The notes under the pieces are model-generated. The model was not told where the DNA came from. It made no database searches and saw only the letters and a list, made by a program, of their open reading frames with translations. A stretch of DNA of 64,000 nucleotides from Roseobacter sp. HKCCD6576-2 (lineage in GTDB: Bacteria; Pseudomonadota; Alphaproteobacteria; Rhodobacterales; Rhodobacteraceae), in assembly GCF_013179285.1 (NCBI RefSeq), contig NZ_WVNW01000002.1, positions 558,001 through 622,000 on the forward strand, read 5' to 3'. Made by a program: the position numbers and the translations under genes. Position 1 is the first letter of the stretch. Each line of letters begins with the position of its first letter. Below are positions 8,431 through 17,297 of this stretch, piece by piece.

Positions 8431-9441
8431 ATGGATTTCCTAAACGCGTTTGTCGCGCTCGCCAATTTCGTCATCATCCCGGCCACGGCTTACGGGGCAC
8501 AGCTTGCGCTTGGCGCTCTGGGCGTGACGCTGATCTACGGCATCCTCCGCTTCTCCAATTTCGCCCATGGCGACACGATGGCGTTTGGCGCAATGGTCAC
8601 GATCCTCGTCACCTGGATGTTGCAAGGTGCGGGCGTGTCGCTCGGCCCGCTTCCCACCGCGCTTCTGGCGCTGCCGATCGGGATTGCCGCCACCGGGTTG
8701 TTGCTCATCGGGACGGACCGCGTGGTCTATAGGTTCTACCGGGCGCAGAAGGCCAAACCGGTCATCTATGTGATCGCCTCGCTTGGCGTGATGTTCATCC
8801 TGAACGGGATCGTCCGCTTTATCATCGGTGTCGACGACCAACGCTTTGCCGATGGCGAACGTTTCATCATCTCGGCGCGGAATTTCCGCGAGATGACCGG
8901 GCTGGACGAGGGGCTCGCCTTCCGCACCTCGCAAGGGCTGACCATCGTCGTCGCCATCATCGCCGTGGCCCTTCTATTCTGGTTCCTAAACCGCACTCGA
9001 ACCGGCAAAAGTATGCGCGCCTTTTCTGACAATGAAGACCTGGCGCTGCTCTCTGGTATCAACCCCGAGCGTGTGGTGCTTTATACATGGCTGATCGTGG
9101 CCGCGCTGGCGACAACCGCCGGTGTGCTCTATGGGCTCGACAAAAGCTTCAAACCCTTCACCTATTTCCAGCTTCTGCTGCCGATCTTCGCCTCGGCCAT
9201 TGTCGGCGGGCTTGGCAACCCGCTTGGCGCGATCCTGGGCGGGTTTGTGATCGCCTTCTCGGAGATCAGCGTGACCTATGCCTTCCGCAAAGTGGTCGGC
9301 TATCTCGCGCCGGAAGGCTGGGAACCCGCCGGGCTGCTGCAGCTCTTGTCCACCGACTACAAATTCGCGGTCAGCTTTGGGATCTTGTTGATCGTGCTTC
9401 TGTTCCGACCGACAGGCATCATGAAAGGCAAATCGATATGA
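8431..9441 (+). CDS. Liv-type ABC transporter permease (LivH-like)
   Basis: The 336-residue integral membrane protein has about eight helices and the LivH pattern ALGVTLIYGILRFSNFAHGDTMAFGA near the N-terminus, then the cytoplasmic loop NRTRTGKSMRAFSDNEDLALLSGINPERV, which contacts the ATPases. It forms the transmembrane channel with the downstream LivM-like protein. The ATG at 8431 begins a hydrophobic helix and follows the small secreted gene closely. It overlaps livM by four bases. Confidence 0.9.
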   Translation: MDFLNAFVALANFVIIPATAYGAQLALGALGVTLIYGILRFSNFAHGDTMAFGAMVTILVTWMLQGAGVSLGPLPTALLALPIGIAATGLLLIGTDRVVYRFYRAQKAKPVIYVIASLGVMFILNGIVRFIIGVDDQRFADGERFIISARNFREMTGLDEGLAFRTSQGLTIVVAIIAVALLFWFLNRTRTGKSMRAFSDNEDLALLSGINPERVVLYTWLIVAALATTAGVLYGLDKSFKPFTYFQLLLPIFASAIVGGLGNPLGAILGGFVIAFSEISVTYAFRKVVGYLAPEGWEPAGLLQLLSTDYKFAVSFGILLIVLLFRPTGIMKGKSI

Positions 9442-10745
9442 AAACGATGGAGCCGAAACACATGCTGCTTTTCGGGCTGGTGGGGGTTCTCTTCATCGGC
9501 ACCGGCTTTGTTCAATCCTGGAATACGGCGCTGACGATTTTCAACATGGGGCTGATCTCGGCCATCATGGCCTTGGGCGTGAATATGCAGTGGGGCTATG
9601 CGGGGCTCTTCAATGTTGGTGTTATGGGGTTCGTGGCCCTGGGCGGGCTTGCGGCTGTTCTGGTCTCCATGCCGCCGGTTAATGAGGCCTGGGCCGCAGG
9701 CGGGCTTCAGGTTCTGCTCGGTCTTGTTCTGGGCGCGGCCACGATTGTCGGCGCCATTCTGGTCTGGAGCAAAATGCCGCCCGGGCGACTGCGCGGCTTG
9801 GCGATCACGGTCATTCTTGTGGCCGGGTTCTTCATCTTCCGGGCGGTCTTCGATGCCGGCGTCGACGCCGTCGAAAGCGTCGATCCAGCCTTGACCGGGT
9901 ATCTCGGAGGCCTGGGACTGCCGGTGGTGCTGGCCTGGCCCGTGGGCGGGCTCCTGGCGGCCGGGGCGGCTTGGATCATTGGCAAGACCGCGTTGGGTCT
10001 CCGCTCCGACTATCTGGCCATCGCCACGCTTGGCATTGCCGAGATCGTCATTGCAGTTCTGAAAAACGAGGATTGGCTGGCGCGTGGTGTGAAGAACGTC
10101 ACCGGCCTGCCCCGACCCGTGCCTTACGAGATCGACTTGCAGGCCAATGAGAACTTCCTGGCGCTCGCGCAGAATGTCGGGTCGGACCCCGTTACCGCCT
10201 CAACGATCACCGTGAAGCTGGCCTATGCGGCGCTGTTCATTGTCGTCCTTCTGGCGCTGATCTGGCTGTCAGAGAAGGCGCTGAATTCGCCCTGGGGCCG
10301 GATGATGCGGGCGATCCGAGACAACGAGATCTCCGCCTCGGCCATGGGCAAGAATGTCAAAGCCCGGCATCTACAGATCTTCATTCTCGGCTCGGCGGTC
10401 TGCGGTCTCGCGGGCGCGATGATGACCACCCTCGATGGCCAGCTTGTGCCCGGCACCTATCAACCGCTCCGCTTCACCTTCCTGATCTGGGTGATGGTGA
10501 TCGTCGGCGGGTCTGGCAACAACTGGGGCGCGGTGCTCGGCGGGTTCCTGATCTGGTGGCTCTGGATTCAGGTGGAGCCGATCGGGCTGTTCCTGATGCA
10601 GACCATTACCGCAGGCATGGCGGAAGACAGTGGGCTGCGCGAGCATCTGCTCGACAGCGCGGCGCATATGCGACTGTTGACGATGGGGCTGATCCTGCTC
10701 TTGGTGCTGCGGTTCAGCCCCCGTGGGTTGATCCCAGAACGCTAA
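9438..10745 (+). CDS. Liv-type ABC transporter permease (LivM-like)
   Basis: The 435-residue membrane protein carries the LivM hallmarks NMQWGYAGLFNVGVMGFVALGG, SDYLAIATLGIAEIV and the coupling loop SPWGRMMRAIRDNEISASAMGKNVKARHLQIF. It is longer than many LivM proteins because of extra helices between residues 80 and 180. It pairs with the LivH-like subunit. The ATG overlaps the upstream stop. A strong stem-loop closes the operon just downstream. Confidence 0.9.
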   Translation: MKTMEPKHMLLFGLVGVLFIGTGFVQSWNTALTIFNMGLISAIMALGVNMQWGYAGLFNVGVMGFVALGGLAAVLVSMPPVNEAWAAGGLQVLLGLVLGAATIVGAILVWSKMPPGRLRGLAITVILVAGFFIFRAVFDAGVDAVESVDPALTGYLGGLGLPVVLAWPVGGLLAAGAAWIIGKTALGLRSDYLAIATLGIAEIVIAVLKNEDWLARGVKNVTGLPRPVPYEIDLQANENFLALAQNVGSDPVTASTITVKLAYAALFIVVLLALIWLSEKALNSPWGRMMRAIRDNEISASAMGKNVKARHLQIFILGSAVCGLAGAMMTTLDGQLVPGTYQPLRFTFLIWVMVIVGGSGNNWGAVLGGFLIWWLWIQVEPIGLFLMQTITAGMAEDSGLREHLLDSAAHMRLLTMGLILLLVLRFSPRGLIPER

Positions 10746-10752
10746 GGTCAAG

Positions 10753-10780
10753 GCGCCGGAAGACTTCCGTTTTCCGGCGC
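10753..10780. terminator. Bidirectional terminator between convergent genes
   Basis: GCGCCGGAA at 10753-10761 pairs perfectly with TTCCGGCGC at 10772-10780 across a ten-base loop. It lies in the 43 bases between the end of livM and the end of the convergent enoyl-CoA hydratase gene. There is no long T run on either side, so efficiency is uncertain. Confidence 0.55.
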
Positions 10781-10788
10781 GCCTGAGC

Positions 10789-11565
10789 TTATCGGCCTTC
10801 GAAATGTGCCGGGCGTTTTTCGAGAAAGGCCAACACGCCCTCTTTGAAATCGCGGGTCCGACCGCAATCTCCTTGCAGCTTGCCTTCCAGAAGCAGTTGC
10901 TCGGAGAGCGTGTTGCCAAAGCTCGCCTGCATCGCCTCTTTCATCTTGCTGAACGCGACTGTTGGCCCGTTGGCCAGATAAGCGGCCCGTTCCTGCCAAT
11001 GGGCGGCAAAGCTGTCATCCGGCACCGCTTCCCAGATCATGCCCCAATCGCTGGCCTGTTGCGCGGTGATCTTCTCGGCAAAAAGCGCAGCGCCCATGGC
11101 TTTGGCCATCCCGATCTGGCGCGGCAAGACATAAGTGCCCCCTGCATCAGGGATCAGGCCGATCCGGCCAAAGGCCTGAATGAAGCTCGCGCTTTCCGTC
11201 GCAATCACCACATCGGCGGCCAGCGCCAGGTTGGCCCCCGCCCCCGCGGCCGTACCATTCACCGCGGAAATCGTCGGCACCGGGCAATCAACGATCGCCA
11301 TCAGCATCGGGATATACTCGTCGCGGAGCGTCCGTTCGAGATTGATGTCACCGACATTGGCGCGATCCCCGAGATCTTGGCCGGAGCAAAACGCCCGCCC
11401 CTCGCCCGTCAACACAACCACCCGCGCCTCATTGCCCGCATTGCCCACCGCATGGGTGATCTCGGCCCGCATTTGGGTGTTGAGCGCATTCATCACATCG
11501 GGGCGGCGCAGGGTGACTGTCGCGATCCCGTCAGTGATATCTAGAGTGATGGTTTCGTATTGCAT
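10789..11565 (-). CDS. Enoyl-CoA hydratase/isomerase family protein
   Basis: The 258-residue protein has the crotonase fold with the oxyanion-hole motifs EGRAFCSGQDLGDR (near residue 60) and AVNGTAAGAGANLALAADVVIA (near residue 105). The CSGQDL form and the following RIGLIPDAGGTYVLPRQIG resemble PaaG/PaaB, the ring-opening isomerases of phenylacetate breakdown. No other paa genes are nearby, so the substrate is open: ordinary fatty-acid beta-oxidation is equally possible. It is a single-gene unit between convergent livM and the ccm genes. Confidence 0.85.
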   Translation of the reverse strand: MQYETITLDITDGIATVTLRRPDVMNALNTQMRAEITHAVGNAGNEARVVVLTGEGRAFCSGQDLGDRANVGDINLERTLRDEYIPMLMAIVDCPVPTISAVNGTAAGAGANLALAADVVIATESASFIQAFGRIGLIPDAGGTYVLPRQIGMAKAMGAALFAEKITAQQASDWGMIWEAVPDDSFAAHWQERAAYLANGPTVAFSKMKEAMQASFGNTLSEQLLLEGKLQGDCGRTRDFKEGVLAFLEKRPAHFEGR

Positions 11566-11637
11566 GGCCGTCTCCGCGCTCCTTATTCCCGGCGGACCAT
11601 AGCAAACCGATCAGTTCAGGAAAGCGGAAACGCGGCG

Positions 11638-12096
11638 TCAGTCTTTCATAATCTCTGCCAGGCGCGCGGCCTCGTCATCGCTCAACGCCGCCTCATCCGG
11701 GGCCGTGGCCTGTGATCGGCGACGCAAAAAACTGATCGAAACACCGAGGCCGAGCAGCAGAAGCGCCGGGCCAGCGAGCCAGAGGATCAAAGTCGATCCA
11801 CGTGCCGGCGGGTTCAACAGAACATATTCGCCATAACGATCAACGACGAAGTCGACGACCTCTCGATCGCTATCCCCCGCGACCAATCGTTCGCGCACCA
11901 AGAGACGCAGATCGCGGGCCAGCTCGGCATTGCTTTCGTCGATGCTCTCATTGCGGCACACAAGGCAGCGCAGCCCGGCAGAGATGTCCCGGGCACGATC
12001 CTCCAGAACCGGATCGTCGAGGATTTCGTCAGGCTGCACCGCGCCAGCTGCAAAAGGCAACAGCAGCGCGAGACTGAGCAGGACAACGCGGATCAT
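11638..12096 (-). CDS. ccmH: Cytochrome c maturation protein CcmH
   Basis: The 152-residue protein has a signal peptide, a periplasmic LRCLVCRNESIDESNAELARDLR segment carrying the redox-active CxxC pair, and one membrane helix near the C-terminus (LILWLAGPALLLLGLGVSISFL). CcmH keeps apocytochrome c cysteines reduced for haem attachment. The gene overlaps the end of ccmF by four bases and lies downstream of it, the usual ccmF-(ccmG)-ccmH order with ccmG missing at this spot. Confidence 0.93.
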   Translation of the reverse strand: MIRVVLLSLALLLPFAAGAVQPDEILDDPVLEDRARDISAGLRCLVCRNESIDESNAELARDLRLLVRERLVAGDSDREVVDFVVDRYGEYVLLNPPARGSTLILWLAGPALLLLGLGVSISFLRRRSQATAPDEAALSDDEAARLAEIMKD

Positions 12097-14075
12097 TCGG
12101 CAGGTACTCCGCCGATGGGCGCGCGTTTGGCTTTCGCCGCCCCGGCCGCAACCCGGTACCGCCGGTCACTGAGCGAGAGGAAGCCGCCAAGCGCCATAAT
12201 GATCGAGCCGCCCCAGATCCAATTGGCGAAGGGTTTGATATAGGTTCGCACGGCCCATCCGCCGTTTTCCTGCGGATCGCCGATCACCACATACACATCG
12301 CGGGTGAAGCCATTGTTGATCCCGGCCTCGGTCGTCGGCATCCCCGCCACCGGGTAAATGCGCCGCTCGGGATAGAGCAGATCAAGCACCTCGCCATGAT
12401 CGGTCACTTGGATGGTCGCCATCGTCGTGAGGTAATTCGGACCTTCAAGGCGACGGACCTCCACAAGCTCGATCTCATAGGCGCCAACCTGATACGGTTC
12501 GCCTTCTTGAGCCACGCGGATATCTTCGATCTGATAAGTGGTCAGCGCGGCAATCCCAAACATCGTCAGGCCAAAGCCCGCATGGGCCGTCGCCTTGCCC
12601 CAATCGGCGCGCGGCAGGCGTGTGAGCCGTGAAAGGCGGTTGCGAACATCACCCCGGCCCGTGCGGGACCAGAGATCAACCACAGCGCCCGCGACCAGCC
12701 AGACCGAGAGGCCGATGACCAGCGGACCAAGCGCAGAGTCGCCGGTAAACATCGCATAGGTGAAGAGCACCGCCGCCACAGCCAAGGCCGCCGCACCGAT
12801 CAACGGGCGCATCGCCCGGCCAATCTTGCCGCGCTTCCACGGCAGCATCGCGCCGATCGGCAAAACGATGGCCAGGAGGATCACAAACGGTATAAAGGCC
12901 GCGTTGAAGAAGGGAGGCCCGACGGAGAGCGTCCGGTCAAAGAACATCTCTGCGATTAGGGGCCAGATCGTGCCGATGAACACCACGAAGCAGGAAACCG
13001 CCAAAAGCAGGTTATTGACCACCAAGGCGCTTTCCCGACTGACCGTCGAGAAGACGCCTTTCGCCTCCATAATCCCGGCGCGGAGTGCAAAGAGCAGCAG
13101 CGCACCGCCCATGAAGACAACCAGAATGCCGAGAATATAGACGCCCCGCTCCGGGTCATTTGCGAAAGCATGAACCGAGGTCAGCACGCCGGAGCGCACA
13201 ATGAACGTGCCGATCAACGAGAAGCCGAAGGCGAGGATCGCCAGAAGGATCGTCCAGCTTTTCAAAGCCTCACGCTTTTCCACAACGATGGCCGAATGCA
13301 GCAGCGCCGCCGAGATCAGCCATGGCATGAAACTGGCATTCTCCACCGGGTCCCAGAACCAGAACCCGCCCCAACCAAGCTCGTAATAAGCCCACCAGGA
13401 GCCGAGCCCGATGCCAATGGAGAGGAATACCCAAGCCGCAAGCGTCCAGGGCCGCACCCACCGGCCCCAAGCCGCATCAACCCGGCCTTCGATCAAGGCC
13501 GCTACGGCAAAAGAGAAGGCCATCGAGAGGCCGACATAGCCGAGATAAAGAAACGGCGGGTGGAACGCGAGACCGGGGTCTTGCAGAAGCGGGTTCAAAT
13601 CCTGACCGTTGAACGGCGGTGTTTCGAGCCGCAGGAACGGGTTCGACGTGAAGAGGATAAAGGCAAAAAACGCCACGGCGACGGAAGATTGCACCGCCAA
13701 CACCCGGGCGCGCAATGTCGGCGGCAGGCCTTTGCCAAACCAGGCCGCCATCGCACCGAACAGTGTCAGGATCAGCACCCAAAGCAGCAACGAGCCTTCG
13801 TGATTCCCCCAAACCCCGGTGATCTTGTAGATCATCGGTTTCAGGGTGTGGGAGTTGTTCACCACAAGGCTGAGCGAGAAATCCGAGGTCACAAACGCAT
13901 AAGTCAGCGCCCCGAAACTGATCGCGGTCAGCACGAACTGCGCCGTTGCGGCGGGATCGGCCACCGCCATCCAGCCCGGTCGGCCTTGGGCGGCGCCAAT
14001 CATCGGCACGATCATTTGGAAGATGGCCACCATGAAGGCCAAGACGAGGGCGAAATGTCCGAGTTCTACGATCAT
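12093..14075 (-). CDS. ccmF: Haem lyase CcmF
   Basis: The 660-residue polytopic membrane protein has the WWD signature region GSWWAYYELGWGGFWFWDPVENASFMPWL near residues 225-255 and the haem-handling blocks around PFLRLETPPFNGQDLNPLLQDPGLAFHPPFLYLGYVG. CcmF takes haem from CcmE and joins it to apocytochrome c with CcmH. The length matches the family. Its stop overlaps ccmH. The other ccm genes are outside the window. Confidence 0.95.
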   Translation of the reverse strand: MIVELGHFALVLAFMVAIFQMIVPMIGAAQGRPGWMAVADPAATAQFVLTAISFGALTYAFVTSDFSLSLVVNNSHTLKPMIYKITGVWGNHEGSLLLWVLILTLFGAMAAWFGKGLPPTLRARVLAVQSSVAVAFFAFILFTSNPFLRLETPPFNGQDLNPLLQDPGLAFHPPFLYLGYVGLSMAFSFAVAALIEGRVDAAWGRWVRPWTLAAWVFLSIGIGLGSWWAYYELGWGGFWFWDPVENASFMPWLISAALLHSAIVVEKREALKSWTILLAILAFGFSLIGTFIVRSGVLTSVHAFANDPERGVYILGILVVFMGGALLLFALRAGIMEAKGVFSTVSRESALVVNNLLLAVSCFVVFIGTIWPLIAEMFFDRTLSVGPPFFNAAFIPFVILLAIVLPIGAMLPWKRGKIGRAMRPLIGAAALAVAAVLFTYAMFTGDSALGPLVIGLSVWLVAGAVVDLWSRTGRGDVRNRLSRLTRLPRADWGKATAHAGFGLTMFGIAALTTYQIEDIRVAQEGEPYQVGAYEIELVEVRRLEGPNYLTTMATIQVTDHGEVLDLLYPERRIYPVAGMPTTEAGINNGFTRDVYVVIGDPQENGGWAVRTYIKPFANWIWGGSIIMALGGFLSLSDRRYRVAAGAAKAKRAPIGGVPAE

Positions 14076-14169
14076 GTCTCTATCTTATGCTGCCGGGGGG
14101 CGATGCGCCAATAGATAGCGCGTTGAGATCGGATAGGATTGCGCGTTGGTGTCGCGGGTCGGGATTTCG

Positions 14170-14604
14170 TCAGCCATGCAGCGGCAATGCGCCTTCGGGT
14201 CGCCGAAACCGCTCTCTTGGGATTTCGGCCACCGCCTGGATCTCCAACAGCAGGTCGGGATGATAAAGCGCCGCAACCTCGACGGTGGTCGTCACCGGAT
14301 AGGGCGCTGTGAAATAGGCGGCACGGAGCGCCCCCATCTCCACAAACCCGCCAAGATCGGTGGTGTATTGGGTGAGCGAAACGACATCGCTCAACCGGCC
14401 ACCGAGGGAGGCCAGCAAAGTCTTGATGTTCTCTAGAACCTGCTTGGTCTGCTCCGCCATATCGCCCGCGCCAACGATCTCACCGTCTTGATCAAGCGCG
14501 ACTTGGCCTTTCAGGTGCACCACCTGCCCCTCTCCGGCGATAACCACCTGAGAGAAGGCGCCGAACGGCGGCCAGATACCGTCAGGGTTTACGCTTTCGG
14601 CCAT
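14170..14604 (-). CDS. RidA-family protein (enamine/imine deaminase-like)
   Basis: The 144-residue protein matches the YjgF/YER057c/UK114 fold, with FSQVVIAGEGQVVHLKGQVALDQDGE and TTTVEVAALYHPDLLLEIQAVAEI near the end. Canonical RidA ends with a catalytic Arg in xxSRxxV and VEIExIA; here the equivalent stretch reads PYPVTTTVEVAAL with Thr-Thr where Ala-Arg is usual. It may therefore belong to a divergent subgroup without the deaminase activity. It sits alone between ccmF and the HerA-like gene; 12 bases separate it from the upstream gene, so they may share a transcript. Confidence 0.8.
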   Translation of the reverse strand: MAESVNPDGIWPPFGAFSQVVIAGEGQVVHLKGQVALDQDGEIVGAGDMAEQTKQVLENIKTLLASLGGRLSDVVSLTQYTTDLGGFVEMGALRAAYFTAPYPVTTTVEVAALYHPDLLLEIQAVAEIPRERFRRPEGALPLHG

Positions 14605-14616
14605 ATCTCTCCCTTG

Positions 14617-16179
14617 TCAGCGGCCTCGGAACAGCCCGCCCAAAACGCCCCGCACCAGGGCCTGCCCGGATCGTGTGCCAAGCTGCCGGGCGAAGCTTTT
14701 GGCGAAAGTCGTGCCAATGCTGTCGCTGCGGCTTGAGCGGCGCCGGGTCGCGGCAGGTTTCGCGCTTGAGCGACTGACCCGACTGCCGGAATACCGTCGC
14801 CCGGCGCGGAATTCCCGCTCGGCGGCGCTCTCGGTCTCTTCTTCCTTGGCCTCGGCCTCTTCGGCTTCCTTGGCGGCGTCCTCGGCGCGTTTCGACAGCA
14901 TCTCGAAGGCGCTTTCCCGATCCACCGACGCCTCATATTTGCCGGCCACGGGCGACATGCCCATAAGGGCAGCCCGGGTCGCATCGGCAATCGGGCCAAG
15001 TTGCGACGATGGCGGGCGGATCAAGGTCCGTTGCACCACGCCGGGGATGCCTTTGCGCTCCAGCATCGAGGTTACGGCTTCGCCCACGCCGACCTCGCGG
15101 ATCGCGTCTTCCGTATCGAAATCGGGGTTTTCGCGATAGTTCTCCGCCGCCTGCCTCAGCTCGCGCCGGTCCTTTGCTGTAAAGGCGCGCAGCGCGTGTT
15201 GCACGCGATTGCCAAGCTGGCCCAGGATGTCTTCCGGCACATCGGCCGGGTTTTGGGTGATGAAATAGACCCCCACGCCTTTCGAGCGGATCAAACGCGC
15301 CACCTGCTCGACCTTATCGACCAGCGCTTTCGGCGCGTCGTCAAACAGCAGATGGGCCTCATCGAAGAAGAAAACCAGCTTCGGTTTGTCCGGATCGCCC
15401 ACCTCGGGCAGGGTCTCGAACAGCTCCGACAACAGCCAAAGGAGGAAGGTTGCATAAAGCCGCGGGGCGCCCATCAGCTTGTCGGCGGTCAAGATATTGA
15501 TCCGGCCATGCCCGGCCTCATCGGTCAGGAAGATATCGGATAGATCCAGCGCCGGCTCGCCGAAAAGCTGATCACCGCCCTGCCCCTCCAACACCAACAG
15601 CCGCCGCTGAATCGCGCCAATCGAGGCGGTGGAGACATTGCCATAGCGCAGGCTCAAATCCTGCCGGTTTTCACCGACCCAGACCAGGAGCGCTTGTAAA
15701 TCCTTCAGGTCCAAAAGCGGCAGGCTCTGCTCATCGGCCACACGGAAGGCGATGTTCATCACCCCCTCCTGCGCCTCGGAGAGTTCCAACAGCCTTGACA
15801 GTAAAAGCGGCCCCATCTCAGACACTGTGGTGCGCACCGGGTGACCGGCCTGACCATAGAGATCCCAAAACGTTACGGGGAACGCGCGATAGGCATAGTC
15901 GGCGAACTGTATGGTCTCGGCCCGCGAGGTAAACGCCTCATGCAGCTTAAACTCCGCCGTCCCGCTCGCCCCAAGGCCCGACAGATCACCTTTCACATCC
16001 GACAAAAACACGGGAACGCCTTGGGCGGAAAACATCTCGGCTAGAATTTGCAGCGTGACCGTCTTGCCAGTGCCCGTTGCGCCGGCGATCAATCCGTGGC
16101 GATTGGCGTATTTCAGAAGAAGGTGCTGCGGCTCGGCATAGTCCGTGCCGCCACCGCCGATAAAGATGCCATCACTCAT
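14617..16179 (-). CDS. HerA-like ATPase, DUF853 family
   Basis: The protein of about 520 residues shows GLIAGATGTGKTVTLQILAE (Walker A) near residue 31, the LSDVKGDLSG stretch, KLVFFFDEAHLLFDDAPKALVDKVEQVARLIRSKGVGVYFITQNPADVP (Walker B and sensor) and a basic, low-complexity C-terminal tail rich in Arg, Ser and Ala. This is the bacterial HerA/FtsK-like DUF853 family (E. coli YjgR), of uncertain role in DNA handling. I place the start at 16179 (MSDGIFIGGGG); an upstream in-frame ATG at 16215 lacks a visible ribosome site. Confidence 0.85.
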   Translation of the reverse strand: MSDGIFIGGGGTDYAEPQHLLLKYANRHGLIAGATGTGKTVTLQILAEMFSAQGVPVFLSDVKGDLSGLGASGTAEFKLHEAFTSRAETIQFADYAYRAFPVTFWDLYGQAGHPVRTTVSEMGPLLLSRLLELSEAQEGVMNIAFRVADEQSLPLLDLKDLQALLVWVGENRQDLSLRYGNVSTASIGAIQRRLLVLEGQGGDQLFGEPALDLSDIFLTDEAGHGRINILTADKLMGAPRLYATFLLWLLSELFETLPEVGDPDKPKLVFFFDEAHLLFDDAPKALVDKVEQVARLIRSKGVGVYFITQNPADVPEDILGQLGNRVQHALRAFTAKDRRELRQAAENYRENPDFDTEDAIREVGVGEAVTSMLERKGIPGVVQRTLIRPPSSQLGPIADATRAALMGMSPVAGKYEASVDRESAFEMLSKRAEDAAKEAEEAEAKEEETESAAEREFRAGRRYSGSRVSRSSAKPAATRRRSSRSDSIGTTFAKSFARQLGTRSGQALVRGVLGGLFRGR

Positions 16180-16249
16180 ATGTCTTGCCTGTCCCAAAGG
16201 TTTTTCTGTCATCACAATACATTCTTAACCATTCGATGCCAGTCTCGTG

Positions 16250-16331
16250 GATGTGCCCGCCCATCTGTGACGGGCGGTATGTGTTTCCTCCCTGTTGACT
16301 GGCCGCGCCCCTTTGTTGGGCGCGGTTTTTT
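16250..16331 (+). ncRNA. Candidate small RNA with anti-Shine-Dalgarno CCTCCC and strong terminator
   Basis: There is no gene on the plus strand here, yet two ordered stem-loops are present. CCGCCC at 16257-16262 pairs with GGGCGG at 16272-16277. CCGCGCCC at 16303-16310 pairs perfectly with GGGCGCGG at 16318-16325 and is followed by six T. The linker between them contains TTTCCTCCC, complementary to ribosome-binding sites. The layout resembles alphaproteobacterial trans-acting sRNAs with CCUCC motifs. The 5' end is a guess and no clear promoter was found. Confidence 0.4.
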
Positions 16332-16399
16332 CTGCGATTGTGGCCCATAGAAAAACTATCATATCGGCTGTTGACCTGTGAGGATTGCTGGACTAGCGT

Positions 16400-16476
16400 C
16401 ACCGCCACAACGTCGGCCAGTCCGACAGGGAGAGAAAATAATCTAGGAAAGGGCTCGTCACTCGGGCCCTTTTCTT
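16400..16476 (+). ncRNA. Second candidate small RNA, tandem with the first
   Basis: TTGACC at 16374 with TAGCGT about 17 bases later could be a sigma-70 promoter. The predicted RNA would hold the hairpin GTCGG-CCAGT-CCGAC, then a single-stranded purine-rich stretch (AGGGAGAGAAAATAA). It would end in a terminator with AAAGGGC and GCCCTTT arms, followed by T-rich sequence near 16475. It lies before the IalB gene, whose ATG is 120 bases further on, so it could also be a transcribed leader with an attenuator. Confidence 0.35.
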
Positions 16477-16598
16477 ATTGGTGCAGGCGTTGAAGCGCCA
16501 TTGCCGCCGCGGCACACATTTTGCCCCTGACAGCGGCCTTTTCCCATGCTAGCCAACCACCGATATACGCAGAGCAACCTGCAAAAGGACATGTTGAA

Positions 16599-17249
16599 AT
16601 GAAACCCGCATTGCCCCTTATTCCCGCCCTTCTGGCCCTTGTGCTTGCAGGCCCGGCCTTCTCGCAAGACACCGCGACAGATGGCGCGGAAGACGCCGCG
16701 GTCGAGACCGATCCGACAATTGATCCGCAGACGGGCCTGTCCTTGGGCACGCCGGTGGAAGACCCCAATGGCATCGGCAGCACCTATATCTCCGCCACCC
16801 ATGGCGCTTGGGAAATCCGCTGCATTCGCGTTGAAGAGGGGCAGCCTGAACCCTGCCAGATGTATCAGTTGCTGAGCGATGAAGGCGGTAACCCCGTAGC
16901 GGAGTTCAACCTCTTCGACATCCCGGATGAGGGCAACGTCATTGCCGGCGCGACGATTGTCACACCGCTGGATACGTTGCTGCTGCCGCAGCTGCAGCTC
17001 AGAATCGATAGCGGCCAAGCGCAGCGCTATCCATTCAGTTTCTGCCAACAGATCGGCTGTTTTGTCCGTCTTGGCCTCAGTGAGGCTGATATTGCCGCGT
17101 TCCGCGCAGGTGCAAACGCCGTTGTCAGCATCGTGCCCCTGCCCGCTCCCGATCAGGTTGTGGAGTTGAGCGCCTCGCTGACGGGGTTCACCGCCGCCTA
17201 TAACGATCTGATCGAACGATCAGCCGCGTTTGAAGCGCTGCAAGAATAG
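16599..17249 (+). CDS. Invasion-associated locus B (IalB) family periplasmic protein
   Basis: The 216-residue protein has a signal peptide (MKPALPLIPALLALVLAGPAFSQ) followed by an acidic linker and the IalB domain. The domain includes HGAWEIRCIRVEEGQPEPCQMYQLL, with a conserved cysteine pair, and FSFCQQIGCFVRLGL with another pair. The family is common in Rhizobiales and Rhodobacterales. Its role is poorly defined; in Bartonella it is linked to erythrocyte invasion, which is not relevant to a free-living bacterium. The ATG at 16599 opens the signal peptide, and AAAGGA lies upstream. Confidence 0.82.
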   Translation: MKPALPLIPALLALVLAGPAFSQDTATDGAEDAAVETDPTIDPQTGLSLGTPVEDPNGIGSTYISATHGAWEIRCIRVEEGQPEPCQMYQLLSDEGGNPVAEFNLFDIPDEGNVIAGATIVTPLDTLLLPQLQLRIDSGQAQRYPFSFCQQIGCFVRLGLSEADIAAFRAGANAVVSIVPLPAPDQVVELSASLTGFTAAYNDLIERSAAFEALQE

Positions 17250-17268
17250 TAGGATTGAAATCAACGAA

Positions 17269-17296
17269 AGGCCCGCCAATTGCGCGGGCCTTTTTT
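17269..17296. terminator. Rho-independent terminator after the IalB gene
   Basis: AGGCCCGC at 17269-17276 pairs with GCGGGCCT at 17284-17291 around a seven-base loop and runs into TTTTT. It lies between two convergent genes; A-rich sequence on the left side means it may also stop leftward transcription. Confidence 0.8.
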
Positions 17297-17297
17297 G

